Assembly (NCBI RefSeq): GCF_023091745.1
Contig: NC_068925.1
Location: 75,457,085-75,521,084 of the forward strand
Length of the DNA: 64,000 bases
From: Budorcas taxicolor
Lineage: Eukaryota > Chordata > Mammalia > Artiodactyla > Bovidae
Direction of reading: 5' to 3'
The position numbers were made by a program, and so were the translations under genes. Positions 34,667 to 45,929 of this stretch are shown here, piece by piece; the first letter of the stretch is position 1, and every line of letters begins with the position of its first letter. The notes under the pieces are model-generated. The model did not search any database. It had not been told where the DNA came from and worked only from the letters and a program-made list of their open reading frames with translations.

Positions 34667-34964
34667 CTCCAGCACCACAGTTCGAAAGCATCAATTCTTC
34701 GGTGCCCAGCCTTCTTTATGATCTCTCACATCCGTGCATGACTACTGGAAAACCCGTAACTTTGACTATACGGACCTTTGACGGCAAAGTGATATCTCTG
34801 CTTTTTTAATATGCTGTCTAGGTTTGTCATAGCTTTTTTTCCAAGTGCCATGCATCTTTCAATTTCATGGCTGCAATCACTGTCCACTGCCATTTTGGAG
34901 CCCGAGAAAATAAAGTCTGTCACTGTTTCCATTTTTTTCTCATCTATTTGCCATGAAGTGATCA
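34667..34964 (-). mobile_element. Internal BovB fragment without its 3' end
   Basis: Runs from 'ctccagcaccacagttcgaaag' to 'gccatgaagtgatcatg'. The final ~400 bp of BovB, which every target-primed insertion should carry, is absent on the left. The minus-strand frame retains SGSKMAVDSDCSHEIERC. Confidence 0.88.
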
Positions 34965-35357
34965 TGTAATCAACTTTAATCTTATGATTATAAACATGAA
35001 ACGCCCCTATATGTACTCATGCAATGGGAATTCAAGCACCTGCTACTTGTGTTCCCAGTCTATCAACTCACACACACAATGTCTTATACAATGGCCAAGC
35101 CATGCCATTCTTCCTTCCATGAAGTTTACACTTTCTTGCTTCTACACATTGGCTTATGCAAATCCCTCAAGCATAAATGATTTCTCCAGGTCCATTTTTG
35201 ACAGGAAAACAATTCTAGTCATCTTTCAAATTATACTTCAGTTATTTAGTAGGCTCCTTCTAAGTGGAGGTCACTGAATTTGATACTGCAAACAGAAACA
35301 AAAACTTATTTGCTCTTTGTGGCCCCTGAGTTTAGGGATTGCTTTCTTAAGTAGAAT

Positions 35358-35562
35358 GGGCTTCCCTGGTGGCTCAGATGCTAAAGAATCTGCCTGCACT
35401 GCAGGAGATCTGGGTTCAGTCTCTAGATTGGAAAGATGCCTTGGAAGAGGAAATGGCAATCCACTCCGGTATTCTTGCCTGGAGAATCCCATGACAGAGG
35501 AGCCTGGCAGATTGCCTTCCACGGAGTTGCAAAGAGTCAGGTATGACTAAGCAAATAACACA
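35358..35562 (+). mobile_element. Bov-tA SINE
   Basis: Head 'gggcttccctggtggctcag', B box 'gggttcagtctctag', body 'caatccactccggtattctt', tail 'gtatgactaagcaaataac'. Confidence 0.94.
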
Positions 35563-35834
35563 CTTTATTCAAGGCTTTCATCTCAGCATGTTGCTCCTCT
35601 GTGATAAATACAGATCCCAGTCTGTATTTAAACAAAAACAAAGAACAGTTACAACAAATCTTATTCCTATGACTAGACTGTAAGTTTCTAATGGTGCAGA
35701 TCTAGGGCCCTATAGCTTTCAGGCTCTCAGACTGTTCATAGTAGTTTCTCAATAAATACTTGTTTCATGAGATTGGATTTAATCTTTCTTAATCCGTTTA
35801 TGAAGAGTAGAGATGAATAGAGTGAAGTCCAGAA

Positions 35835-35890
35835 AGAGAAACGAAACTATTTGAGGTCAAATAGCTAGTTGTTAGCAGAGCCAAGCTAAT
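35835..35890 (-). repeat. MIR fragment, short
   Basis: 'gaaacgaaactatttgaggtc' and 'atagctagttgttagcagagcc' resemble the reverse MIR core. Confidence 0.5.
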
Positions 35891-35904
35891 ACTTTTATTT
35901 CCTT

Positions 35905-36551
35905 TAAAAAAATTATTTTTTGAATAATTTAATAATAAATTAATTAATAAATAATAAAATAATAAAAATTTTGTTGAAATATAATAGATTTAAAGTATTG
36001 TGTTAGTTTCAGATGTATAGCAAAGTGAGTCTGTTATACATATATAAAAATATGTATGTTCTTTTTAAATATTGTCTTCTATTATAGGTTGTTGCAAGAT
36101 TTTGAGTATAGCTCCTGCGCCCCTTATACAGCAGGTCTTTGTTGGTTACCTATTTTAAATATAACTGTATATTTTAATCTCAAGCTGCTAAATTATCCCT
36201 CCTCCCCTTCTCCTTTGGTAACCGTGTTTGTGTTTGTTTTCTGTGTTCTTGAGTCTGTCTTTGTTTTGTAAATAAATTCATTTGTTTCGTCTTTTAAAAT
36301 TTGATTCCACATATACTTGCCTTTCTATAACTTCGCTTAGTATGATCATTTCTAGGTCCACCCATGCTGATGCAAATGGCATCATATCATTCTTTTTCAT
36401 GACCACATAATCTTTCATTGTTTACACACCACGTCGTTTCACTCATTCATCTATCAACGGACACTGTTGCTTCCATCTCTTGGTTACTAGAAGTAGTGCT
36501 GGTATGAACATTGGAGTGCATGGATCTTTTTGAATTATGGTTTTCTTCAAT
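35905..36551 (-). mobile_element. L1 3'-end fragment
   Basis: Tail at left is a TAA/TTA-rich run (35908-35975), then 'gtgttagtttcagatgtatag' and on to 'tgaattatggttttcttc'. Degenerate direct repeats ACTTTTATTTCCTT (35891-35904) and ACCTTCATTTCCTT (36552-36565) match at 12 of 14 positions, so this is a complete 5'-truncated insertion ending at 36551. Confidence 0.85.
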
Positions 36552-36565
36552 ACCTTCATTTCCTT

Positions 36566-37884
36566 GACAAGCTCTCATTCAAGTTCCCGGCTTAGTATGA
36601 GAGAGGAGACCTCCCTTTGAGTTTCAGTGTTTGTCTTTGTCTCATTGCAGAGGTCACATTATCATCACCTTCACATTTATAGACAAACTGTTGTTTCAGT
36701 TTATCCTCATGCCAGTTCCTTTTCTGTCCCATGATTGTTTTCAGGTTTTCCTCTGGACTTCCTTCAGCCCTGTCATACATATATCTCTTGCTGAGTGCAC
36801 TAAGGTTATAAACAGTATTCCAGCTTCAGCCAGATCATGATTTTGTACACAAAATAATATTGTCTGTGCATTCCCAGCGTCTTTTCAGATCATGCCCAGA
36901 AAATTGCTGATCTTTTGGCAGCAACAGCAGCACATGGAACAGATATTTAAGGCAGTAGATGCAAGAGTTCCAACATTCCTGTTCTGGACTGTAATAGGTA
37001 GCGAACCCATAATCATACAAAAATCATGTTTTTATTTTTTTCTCTAAATGCATTTCTCACACAAGGTCACACTGAAACTTACAAGTTAGATATCTGCTTG
37101 GTCTCACAGCCTGTAATTTACTCACCTTGGCTTGGCATATTACTACTCGGAAAGGTTTAGTTCCACCTGCAAACTTTTCACCATTTTCAAAATAATTCTT
37201 CTGAAAATAATATAAGATACATTCCAGTATCAATATCCTAGAGATTTTTTCTTGTTGTTGTTGCCATTACATATATGAAAAGCGTCTCTTTTATATAAGC
37301 TTTGTTTCTTGCGTTTTACCAATATGTTAAAAAAAAGTTTGATGAAGTCTTTTCCTGTGTTCTTTCCATGCTTACGGAGCTTTCCTTTAGAAATTGACAA
37401 AAGACATCAGGAGTTTTTATAAAGTATATATCCATTGGCTTTCCACGTTCACAATGTTTACCAAGCTCATCAAGCAGCTCCAGCAGATATGTGAGATATG
37501 ATTTCCTTTTTCAGAACTACAATAGGTAGTGTTTACTTTTTTATTCAAAGAGACTAAGGTGAGCATTACGTGGGCTGCTCTGGAGTGCCCTAAAACCTGT
37601 TTGGCACAGTGCCTGGCACACGGTGGTGCCAAGAGAGGTTGGGTGCCTTTTCCTCAAACTCAGTTTATGGGTGGGTGACTCCAATGCCATGATGGATGGG
37701 AAAGCCGAGGACTTGGGGCCTAGTTCTGGTTCTCCACTTGTACTGAAAGGTCATTACTTCTTTCTTCTCCATTTGCTCATTTGTAAAATCAGGTGTTTGG
37801 AATCAACTGCCCCAAAGGCTTCTTTTAAAATAGTTTTTCAAGGATTCTAAAACTTTTTAGCTTGTGTTTCTGTTTCTTTCGGAT
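36566..37884. other. Unique DNA with a MIR piece
   Basis: No gene recognised over 1.3 kb. A forward MIR remnant lies about 37705-37800 (ctcatttgtaaaatcagg), and 'gcacagtgcctggcacac' near 37595 may be another. Minus-strand frames of 60-71 codons have no motif. Confidence 0.45.
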
Positions 37885-38935
37885 CCATGCCCAAGGGTGA
37901 AACTGCTGGGTCAGCTGCGGTTCTATCTCTATTTCTTGGAGAAACGCCCAGTACTGTTTTCCACAGTAGCGGCATCAATTGAGACTCCTACCGACACTCT
38001 AGAAGGATTCTCTTTTATCCACATTCTGGCTGACATTTGTTATTTGTGTTCTTTTTGATGATAACCATTCTGACAAGTGTGGGGTGATATCTCATTGTGG
38101 TTTTGATTTGTATTTCCTTAAAGATTAACGATGCTGAGCATCTTTGCATATGCCTTTGGGCCATCTGCATGCCTCCCTTGGAAAAATGTCTATTCAGATC
38201 TTCTGCCGAATTTTTTAATCTGGTTATTTGGGTTTTTATTTTTTTGGATGTTGAGTTTTTATGAGCTTTTTCCACTCCTGCATATATATATATATATACC
38301 AGGAAAACAAAAATGCTAATTGGAAAAGATACATGCACCTCTGTGTTCACTGCAGCTTTATTTACTACTGTTAAGATATGGAAGCAACTTAAGTGTCCAT
38401 CAGCAGATGAATGGATAAAAGAAGATGTGGTATACACACACATACACTGATACACACAACAGAACACTACTCAGCCTTCAAAAAGAATGAAATTTTGCCA
38501 TTGGCAATGACATGGATGAGCTTGGAGGGCGTTATGCTAAGTGAAATCACTCAGAGAAAGATAAATACTATGTGATATTGCTTGCATGTGGAATCTAAAA
38601 AATACAACAAATTAGTGAATAGAACATAAACAAGACTGAATCACAGATACAGAGAGCAAGCTAGTGGTCACCACTGGGGAGAGGGGAGGGGAGCAGGGCA
38701 ACACAGAGGTAGGGGGTAAGAGGTGTGAACTATTGTACAAAATGAGTTACCAGAATATGTTGTCCAACACAGGGAATATAGCCAATGTTTTATAAACTGT
38801 AAACAGAGTATAATATTTAAAATTTGTGAATCACTGCATTGTACACTGTAACATAAAATATTGTACATCAACAATACTTCAGTAAAAACAGCTATGAAAT
38901 TTTTAAAAATAATAAAATGGACATTGGCTTACAGT
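37885..38935 (+). mobile_element. L1 3' end with 5' inversion
   Basis: The right part, 38300-38935, is L1 3' sequence on the plus strand (gaaaagatacatgcacctct, 'gaatggataaaagaagatgtgg') ending in an A-rich tail. The left part, 37885-38290, is the adjoining upstream L1 segment in reverse (aagggtgaaactgctgggtc, 'gtggggtgatatctcattgtgg'). The two parts meet head to head at a TA repeat near 38290. In consensus order the reversed part ends where the forward part begins, the pattern of twin priming. Confidence 0.75.
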
Positions 38936-40810
38936 TTCACATCCGCTATTCATCTTTCAAAACATTTGCTAGTCTGAGATCTTTATCTTACCTGCAATAT
39001 CCAGAACATTTATTACAATTTCATTGTATGCCTCTATTTCTCTACAGAAAAAGATAAATTGGAATGGCTAATTTTTTGAGCAAAAGCCAGAGTGAAAAAA
39101 TGTCTCCTCTCACAATTCTTCTATACATTGTTTATACCTTTTTTTCTTTTTGTTTTCTTCCTGTCTCTTCCCCTCTCTCTCTTTCTCGTAATACAACCCT
39201 GAATGGTGTCAAACTGCCTTTTCATGGCTTCCTGCTTTTTTTAGATCTGTACTCACAGATTTTCTGAATTCGAAGGCATTTTAGAGATGTATGTTATAAA
39301 AGAAAGAACAACAAATCTTTTTAATCCTACATCTCAGATTGCAAGACTTTAGAAATAATCCTACCTTCTCTGATTCTCCATCTATAAGAGGAAGTTTATA
39401 ATAAAAAGTACTAAACATTTTTCTGAAGACTCCACAAGCAGTAGTAAAAAGCACACTGCAAATATGCCTACCCAAATGATGGTTATTATTCTTATAATCC
39501 AACCCTCTGGTCTTCTCATTGGCTTGGCAGTCCCTTGGAAATTGGTGCTTGAATCCATTTCTGAATTCTAGTTTGCACCAGACGCTGCCTTATAAAAGAA
39601 TGGCCTGAACAATCTTTCATGTTTCCACTCGGGCTGTTTCCCTTTTGAAGCATGATGCCTGTGCTCTGACAAAGGCCTCTTTCCTATGATAGCCATTTGC
39701 TGGGGGTTTTGTCTGAGTGTCTGTTCAAGCAGAACCCGTGATTTACTGTTGGTTGTGAAGGTGAAAGAGATTTTGACAAGTGGAGAAATGGAGAAAGTCT
39801 GAGCTTTGTTCATTAACATGCAGCCCTCTTTGTATGTATGTAAGGGGGCGGGAGACCAAGTAGGGAGGGTTAGACATATGAGTTCTAAACTTGAAGCTTA
39901 ATTTGGTTATGGAAACAGATCTGCGTCTGGCAGAGACACATGGCACCCCAGCCCTCGGCCATCAGTGTTCGGGAAGCCTGCTTCGTTTAATTGGTAAATC
40001 ATCTGTCTTTCATTGTCTTCCACCAGCACTATCTGTGAGGCAGCTGCCCACCTTGGCTAATTTAAATATGATTTAGCGGGATAGCCTCCTGTCCCTCCTG
40101 CCAGGGCATTCAGAGTACCACATGGATGTTGATTGGCATTCCCTACCCAGCGTTGCATGATTCAAAGATAAGATTCTGTTACTGATGTACACCAGGAGGA
40201 GTCAGATGAGGATATCTTTATTGCCTCCTTTCACTGGAGCGGATTTGCCCCATTAACCGTGTGCTAATTTTCTTTATTTTTCTGCGAGATCTGTTGTGTG
40301 ACCAGACGTCCTGTGTGCAGGTGGGCGCTCCTCAAAGCCTTCTGGGCAAAGTCCCACGATTCTGGGTCACTCTCCTGGTTCATCTTTCTCCTTTGGAAAA
40401 AGGGCAACCAACCCTTCGAGTAACTGAGAAAATTATCGTTTCTTTTTCCCTTTGTGAAATCTGATGGGAAGGTCATTGATTTGATTCAGTCCACGTGCTT
40501 TTCGGGGTCACTTTTTCTGGTCAGGCATTATGTGAGGTACCAGGGGTGATATAATGTGGGGACACACTGTGCCCTTAGGAACCAGAAGTCTAAACCCACT
40601 GGTAGTCAACTACACTTGAAAATAAGCAAGAGCTGGAGCAAGACTTCAGTGACTTTTGTCCTTGACCCCTCATCTACTTTTGTTATTTAGATACTGAACC
40701 TTAGTCCATTTTTTTTTCTTTCCTCTCTTTTTCTGCAATTCTATCTGGAGGTTATTTTGGTTTTTCTTCCCTCACTAGCTTTTTAAGTTATTGTTTTTTT
40801 AAACTTATTA
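38936..40810. other. Mostly unique DNA, with a possible conserved block
   Basis: No gene or clear repeat seen. The part 39560-40260 is repeat-free, of balanced composition, with words such as 'ttgtctgagtgtctgttc', 'ggctaatttaaatatgattta' and 'cccattaaccgtgtgctaat' that resemble conserved non-coding DNA. Texture only. Confidence 0.35.
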
Positions 40811-41050
40811 CTTCCCTAGTAGCTCAGTTGGTAAAGAATCTGCTTCCCTGGTAGCTCAGATGGTAAAGCATCTGCCTACAATATGGGACACCCAGGTTTG
40901 ATCCCTGGGTCGGGAAGATCCCCTAGAGAAGGAAATGGCAACCCATTCCAGAATTCTTGCCTGGAAAATTTCATGGACGGAGGAGTCTGGTGGGCAGCTA
41001 CAGTCCACGTGGTCGCAAAGAGTCAGACAGGACTGAGCTACTTCACTTTC
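40811..41050 (+). mobile_element. Bov-tA SINE with duplicated head
   Basis: The first 32 bp of the tRNA-like head occur twice, 40811-40842 and 40843-40874, differing at three positions. Two A-box-like words result, TAGCTCAGTTGG (40820-40831) and TAGCTCAGATGG (40852-40863). One B box (aggtttgatccctgg), the body and a CTTTCTTTCTTT tail follow. Confidence 0.93.
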
Positions 41051-41186
41051 TTTCTTTCTGTTTAAAACTTAAATATAGAAAACTGCAGATGATACTGTCC
41101 TGATCATGTGCTTACCACTTAGAGAAATTTTTCTTTCCCACTTGATTGAGAAATTCATTAAACATGTTACTAATAAAGTTCCCTCA

Positions 41187-41305
41187 GGGACTTCCCTTGT
41201 GGTCCAGTGGTTGAGACTTTGCCTTCCAATGCAGAGGGTGCAGGTTTGATCTCTGGTCAGGAAGCTAAGGTCCTACATCCTGCATAGCCAAAAAACTAAA
41301 ACATA
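41187..41305 (+). mobile_element. CHR-2 type tRNA-derived SINE
   Basis: 'gggacttcccttgtggtccag', 'ggttgagactttgccttcc', B box 'caggtttgatctctggtc', then an A-rich tail. Confidence 0.88.
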
Positions 41306-41399
41306 AGAAACAATACTATAACAAATTCAAGAAAGACTTTAAAACGGTCCACATTTTTAAAAAAAAATCTTTTAAAAAAAGTTCCCAGTTTTCCTTCAT

Positions 41400-42700
41400 G
41401 TCCCAAAATCTTCCCTTTCTCTACAGATGTTCACAGTATCATGAATATAGTACGTGGGTATCAAATCCATATTTGCAACCATAACCATATGTGCATTTAT
41501 CAATAAAAATGTATCATATCGTATGTTTTCATTTCACAAAAATTGCATCATATTGTAAATGTCCTTCGGCAGCTTGCCTTTGCTGTCAGTTGATGACTGC
41601 CAGATCTGTCCTGTTACCCGTGGTTCCGTTTTACCTCTTAGTTACTGTGTAATGTGTCACAGAGAGCTTTCTTTATCCTTTCTTCACCGAATGGATTTGA
41701 TCCCCCTGCAGTTTTTGTTATCTGTAGCCAACAATGCTTCTCTGAATATCTTGGAAGATATTTGCATATGAAGGAGAATTTCTCTAGGGCATATTTTTGG
41801 AAGTGGAATTGCCACGTCATAGGTCATATATATATACAATTTTACTAGATATTACCAAATTGCTCTTCAAAATAGTTGTGCCAATTTATTTACTCACCAG
41901 CAGTGGGAAAGCATTCCTGTGTCATCTCTTCCCTGCCAAAGGCTGACACTGTCGGACTTCAGGGTCTATGATGGGGTTAAAGAGTATCTTGTTGTTGTTT
42001 GCATTTTCCTGATTAAATTGAGGTAGAGTATTTTTTCATATTTGTTGTCACCATGGGTTTCATCTTCTGTGAATTTTCTTTTTGCATCTTTCATTTGTTT
42101 TTCTATTTGTCTTTTCTAAATTGATTTTTAAGAATTCTTTTATAGTTTGGATATTAATATTGTGCCTGTTATATTTGCTGTAAATCTCTTCTCCCAGTAT
42201 GTGGCATATCTTAATTTTGTTTATGGTGCCTTCTGTTCTACAGAAATTTTACATATTAAAGATTTCCTTTTTTTTAAAATAGTTTACAAAAATATGCTTT
42301 CCTACTTTAAGACTTAATTATTTTTTTTCTATATTGTATTATAATAATTTTGGAAGGCTTGTTTTTCATATTTAGGTCTTTTAGCCATTTGGAGTGTTTT
42401 TGACTTTGTGTGGTGTGGAAGTATAATTTTGTTTTCTTTTCCATAGGAAACTATAACTGTTTCAACATTATTTCGATTCTAACTAATTTTGGATACATCT
42501 CCAATCATGTGACAAGGTCGCAGATAGATTTAGATCTCTTTCTGGGGTCCTAATTCTATTGCATTGACTGGTGCTTTCCATCACTACGCCTATACCATAT
42601 AATCTTAATTTGTATTAATATTTATAAATCAATTTTTTACACTCTTTTAGGATAAGTCTAAAATTATCATTTTGGCTTTATGGATGCTCTGTTATTCTTT
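41400..42700 (-). mobile_element. Old L1 fragment
   Basis: Reverse L1M text is followed for over 1 kb: 'caatgcttctctgaatatc', 'tggaagtggaattgccacg', 'agatattaccaaattgctc', 'ctcttctcccagtatgtgg', 'ttttagccatttggagtg', 'gcattgactggtgc'. Diverged and non-coding. The right end is approximate. Confidence 0.8.
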
Positions 42701-43282
42701 TCACTTTAAAACAATGATTTTTTTTTTCTGTTGTATTATCTCTGCTTTGGAATACTTGTCATCAAATCTTTATTTTTTGTCTTTATTTCATTCTTGCTCA
42801 TTTTCTTGTTATCAGTCAAAATATCCTATATCTTTAAACTTTTTGCCAGAACCTGAATCTCAGTGTCTTGGATTTTGAGCCTCATATCCATAGATCCCAG
42901 TGTCATTCCTCCCAAGACCTCAGAGGCCGCCTTGGGATTCCAGCTCCCTGTGGTTATGCCCTGAATTTCCATGACAAACGTGTTCCTTCAGCTCCCAGCA
43001 GGTGACTTGTTGCAATTATATTATAGCAAGTATTTTGATTTAATAGAAAGTCAAAATACAAATCAAGCAAAGGATAAGTGTCCAAAGAGAAGATGATGTC
43101 AGCTTGAATGTTAGAAGTAAAGATCTCTGAAGATTCACAGAGGGGTGAAACTATTGGGTGGAGCAAAGAAATCTCTGCAAGTATGATGATATTTTGATGA
43201 TGTTTTAAGTTGAAAATATGCAAGATTTTCACATGAAGGAATGGAAAATGGCTTTTCTGATCTAAGGAACCTATGAGTAAGT
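42701..43282. other. Unique DNA
   Basis: Nothing recognised; T-rich at its left, possibly continuing the L1. Confidence 0.35.
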
Positions 43283-43289
43283 CTATGGT

Positions 43290-43483
43290 GAAAGTGAAGT
43301 GAAGTATCTCAGTCGTGTCTGACCCTGCAACCCCATGGACTGCACCCTAACAGGCTCTTCCATCCAGGCAAGAATACTGGAGTGGGTAGCCATTTCCTTC
43401 TCCAGATCTTCCCAACCCAGGGATTGAACCCAGGTCTTCCACATTGTAGGCAGACGCTTTACCATCTGAGCCACCAGGGAAGC
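43290..43483 (-). mobile_element. Bov-tA SINE
   Basis: Reverse copy from 'gtgaagtatctcagtcgtg' to 'ctgagccaccagggaagc'. Direct repeat CTATGGT at 43283-43289 and 43484-43490. Confidence 0.95.
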
Positions 43484-43839
43484 CTATGGTAACAGGATAT
43501 AAAAATGGAACTCTATGAAGTTTGTCTCAAGACAGAAGAGAGGTTCCAAATCACCTCTATAGGATTTGCATAGAAGCTAGCCAAAAGTCTGTTTCATGGA
43601 AAAAAAAAACCCCACATATTTTCAAGTAATAAATTTTATTACCCACATCTTCAGTTTATAAAAGAGATTGAGAGCATCAGCTGAAGGGCTCGCCCCACTC
43701 TGCACCCCCTGCACAATGGAGTAGGTATGGGGAAGTACCTATTCCCTGCCTCTGAGCAAATGAGAACATCAAAGAAGATATATTTATTATGTCTTCTTAT
43801 TTTATTATTTTGATTCTTTGACATGTTGGCTTCTTGCTG

Positions 43840-44410
43840 ACACTAAAGGGACTGGCCTCTCCGAGTTAGCTAATTCCCAATGATAATAAACAACTTACCC
43901 AGCAATGTGCCTTTCATATATAAACCAAATAATCTTGAGCTCGTAAGCTCAATTGCCTCCTTGATCTGGCTCTCACATTTTGGGCTACCATTGCTCTGCC
44001 CTAATCACCGCAGGGCAGGTGGCAGATAGCTACGGGGAATCCCTTCTACCCCAGAACCCACTTACTCTCAGACTAGCTGATGAGAAGCCTGCTTGCTTGG
44101 CCTGGATCATTCATTCCAGCAGAAGTCACAAAAAAGGACTCTGGTCCCATCCTTCCTCCCACACTCCTTCCGCCTCCTGATTGACCTTGGCGCTTTCCCA
44201 CGTGGCGCTGCCTGGCATGCTGTGTCTCCAGTCTAGCAATCTATGAATATAGCCGACTTCTTCTTTCATCACAGTCATTTTCATGTTTCTGTGTCTTTCC
44301 ATCCCTGATTGAAACAAATCTCAGTTATGGTTAAGACAGAAGACCATTTGGAAGCTTACTATGGCTTGTGTTCCCATGATGGACTGGACGCACACCTGAG
44401 AATTCTAAAA
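43840..44410 (+). mobile_element. Probable ERVL (MLT2-like) LTR
   Basis: Text such as 'gtgcctttcatatataaacc', 'ctgccctaatcaccgcaggg', 'cttactctcagactagctg', 'ttgaccttggcgctttcc', 'tttcatcacagtcatttt' and 'gagaattctaaaaggtaagag' fits the MLT2 group of LTRs in order and length. It is diverged and neither edge is certain. Confidence 0.5.
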
Positions 44411-45925
44411 GGTAAGAGGCTGGATGGGGATGCCTCTAGTAGCAGCTACCAGTAACTATGCCCCTCTGGTGCTTGAAAAACCAGGTGCACGGTGGGATCA
44501 AACATGTAAGACCGCTACTGGGGGAACTCCTGTGAAGGGGAAAGGAAAAGGGACTGAGAGAAGGCGGAGAAGAACCTTCCACCACGATCTAGGGAGGTCT
44601 CACGCCTGTGAAATGAGAGAGAAGGAAGAATTAAGCAGGAAGAGCCTCAGGCCGCTGCCTGCTTCTGAGGAAGTCTCGGGTAGACTGAAGGAGAGTCCTC
44701 GAGCTAAAGGCGCCCATTGGAAGAGCCCTGCGTCAGGCAGTGCTGAGTGTTTCCTAGGCCCCCCGCACGCTCAGTTACTGCGGAGAGGCAGCGCAGACAG
44801 TGTGACCGAGGATGACATGTGTTCACGGATCCAGAGTTGCGTCGGCTCAGCTGTGCTCTGCACAGGGGGTTTCTAAAGAGAGATTTGAGAGGAACACTCT
44901 CATGCCATCATAGACCACCCAAACGGTGCATTATTTACAAACTAGACGTGGCCGCATAAGCGATATGCAACACTGCCCAGGAGATGCCCAAAGGGGTAAT
45001 GAGATCTCTACAGTCCAAGGCTGAAAGAGTGCTTCTGGATGCTGAGAGGGAAATCCTAATTAACTAAAGAAGAGAGGCATTTGACGAGGATGTTGAGTGA
45101 GAGAAGCACTTCCAGGCTACTCCATAGAAGAAATCAGTCAGTAAATAGATATATTTGCCAAGCCTAGAAAGGCCAGATGCCATCTTTCCGTAGTACCCGT
45201 CTGGTAAGGCTTTTCCTGTTCCTCTGTCTTTCTTTCTACTACCAACCCTGCCCCTGGAGAGGTCATAAACTTTAGTGTTTAAGAGACGAGAGACAGAAAT
45301 CAAGGCAGAGAAAAAGGAAATGTCTATATAAAGGTGGATCACATCCTTTTCATTCTGAAAACTTTTCACTTACAGTAGGTTTAAAACACAAACACAATTC
45401 TTTCCGAGAAGATTCAAAATTTAAAAATTTCTCTATCTAGTTTGTTTCTAGCAATATTTTCTTCACCAACAATATGTTACTCTTTGTGTTAGAACGATGC
45501 CTTGCGCATCTTTGCTGCCCTTTGGCTGGTCCTCCTTTTGGTCCTGTGATGTTTGATCTTAGGCCTTGTGTCTTCAGACCTCACTGTTTCTGCCTCCCCG
45601 TTTGGTACTCTCTTATTTTCTTACCCGGTTTGGGTGCCACTGTTGATTCTTCATCCAGCGTTTTGACAGACCACTTCAGCTACCCGCCAGCAATGTATCA
45701 CACGTGTGCGCGGGAGTCTTATGGGGAAAATCATGCGGCCGTGCGGATGGCATCACTATAAGTTTACATCCTTCATCACCAATGGGCCCATCCTTGCTGA
45801 AAAACAGACATCCTGTTTCCCTAGTCAGCATTTTTCTCTACAAGTCTCAAGTCTTTGGACGGTGCCTCTCCTTTTATCTCGTTCTCAGCTGCTCTGTCCT
45901 CAACTCAGAAATAAAAGCCATCAGC
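44411..45925. other. GC-richer stretch, unassigned, with a 150-codon frame
   Basis: 44424-44876 (+) stays open for 150 codons and its product is basic in the middle (KGKGKGTERRRRRT). It starts at the edge of the LTR-like unit and could be leader sequence of the same old element or plain chance. I know no family it fits. The remainder, to about 45925, shows nothing recognisable. Confidence 0.35.
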
Positions 45926-45929
45926 TTTT

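Noticed and set aside
35905..38290. A single minus-strand L1 interrupted by a 1.3-kb insert at 36566-37884
   Set aside because: The left L1 part has its own 12-of-14 target duplication ending at 36565, and the 1.3 kb between contains an older MIR, so it is not a mobile insert.
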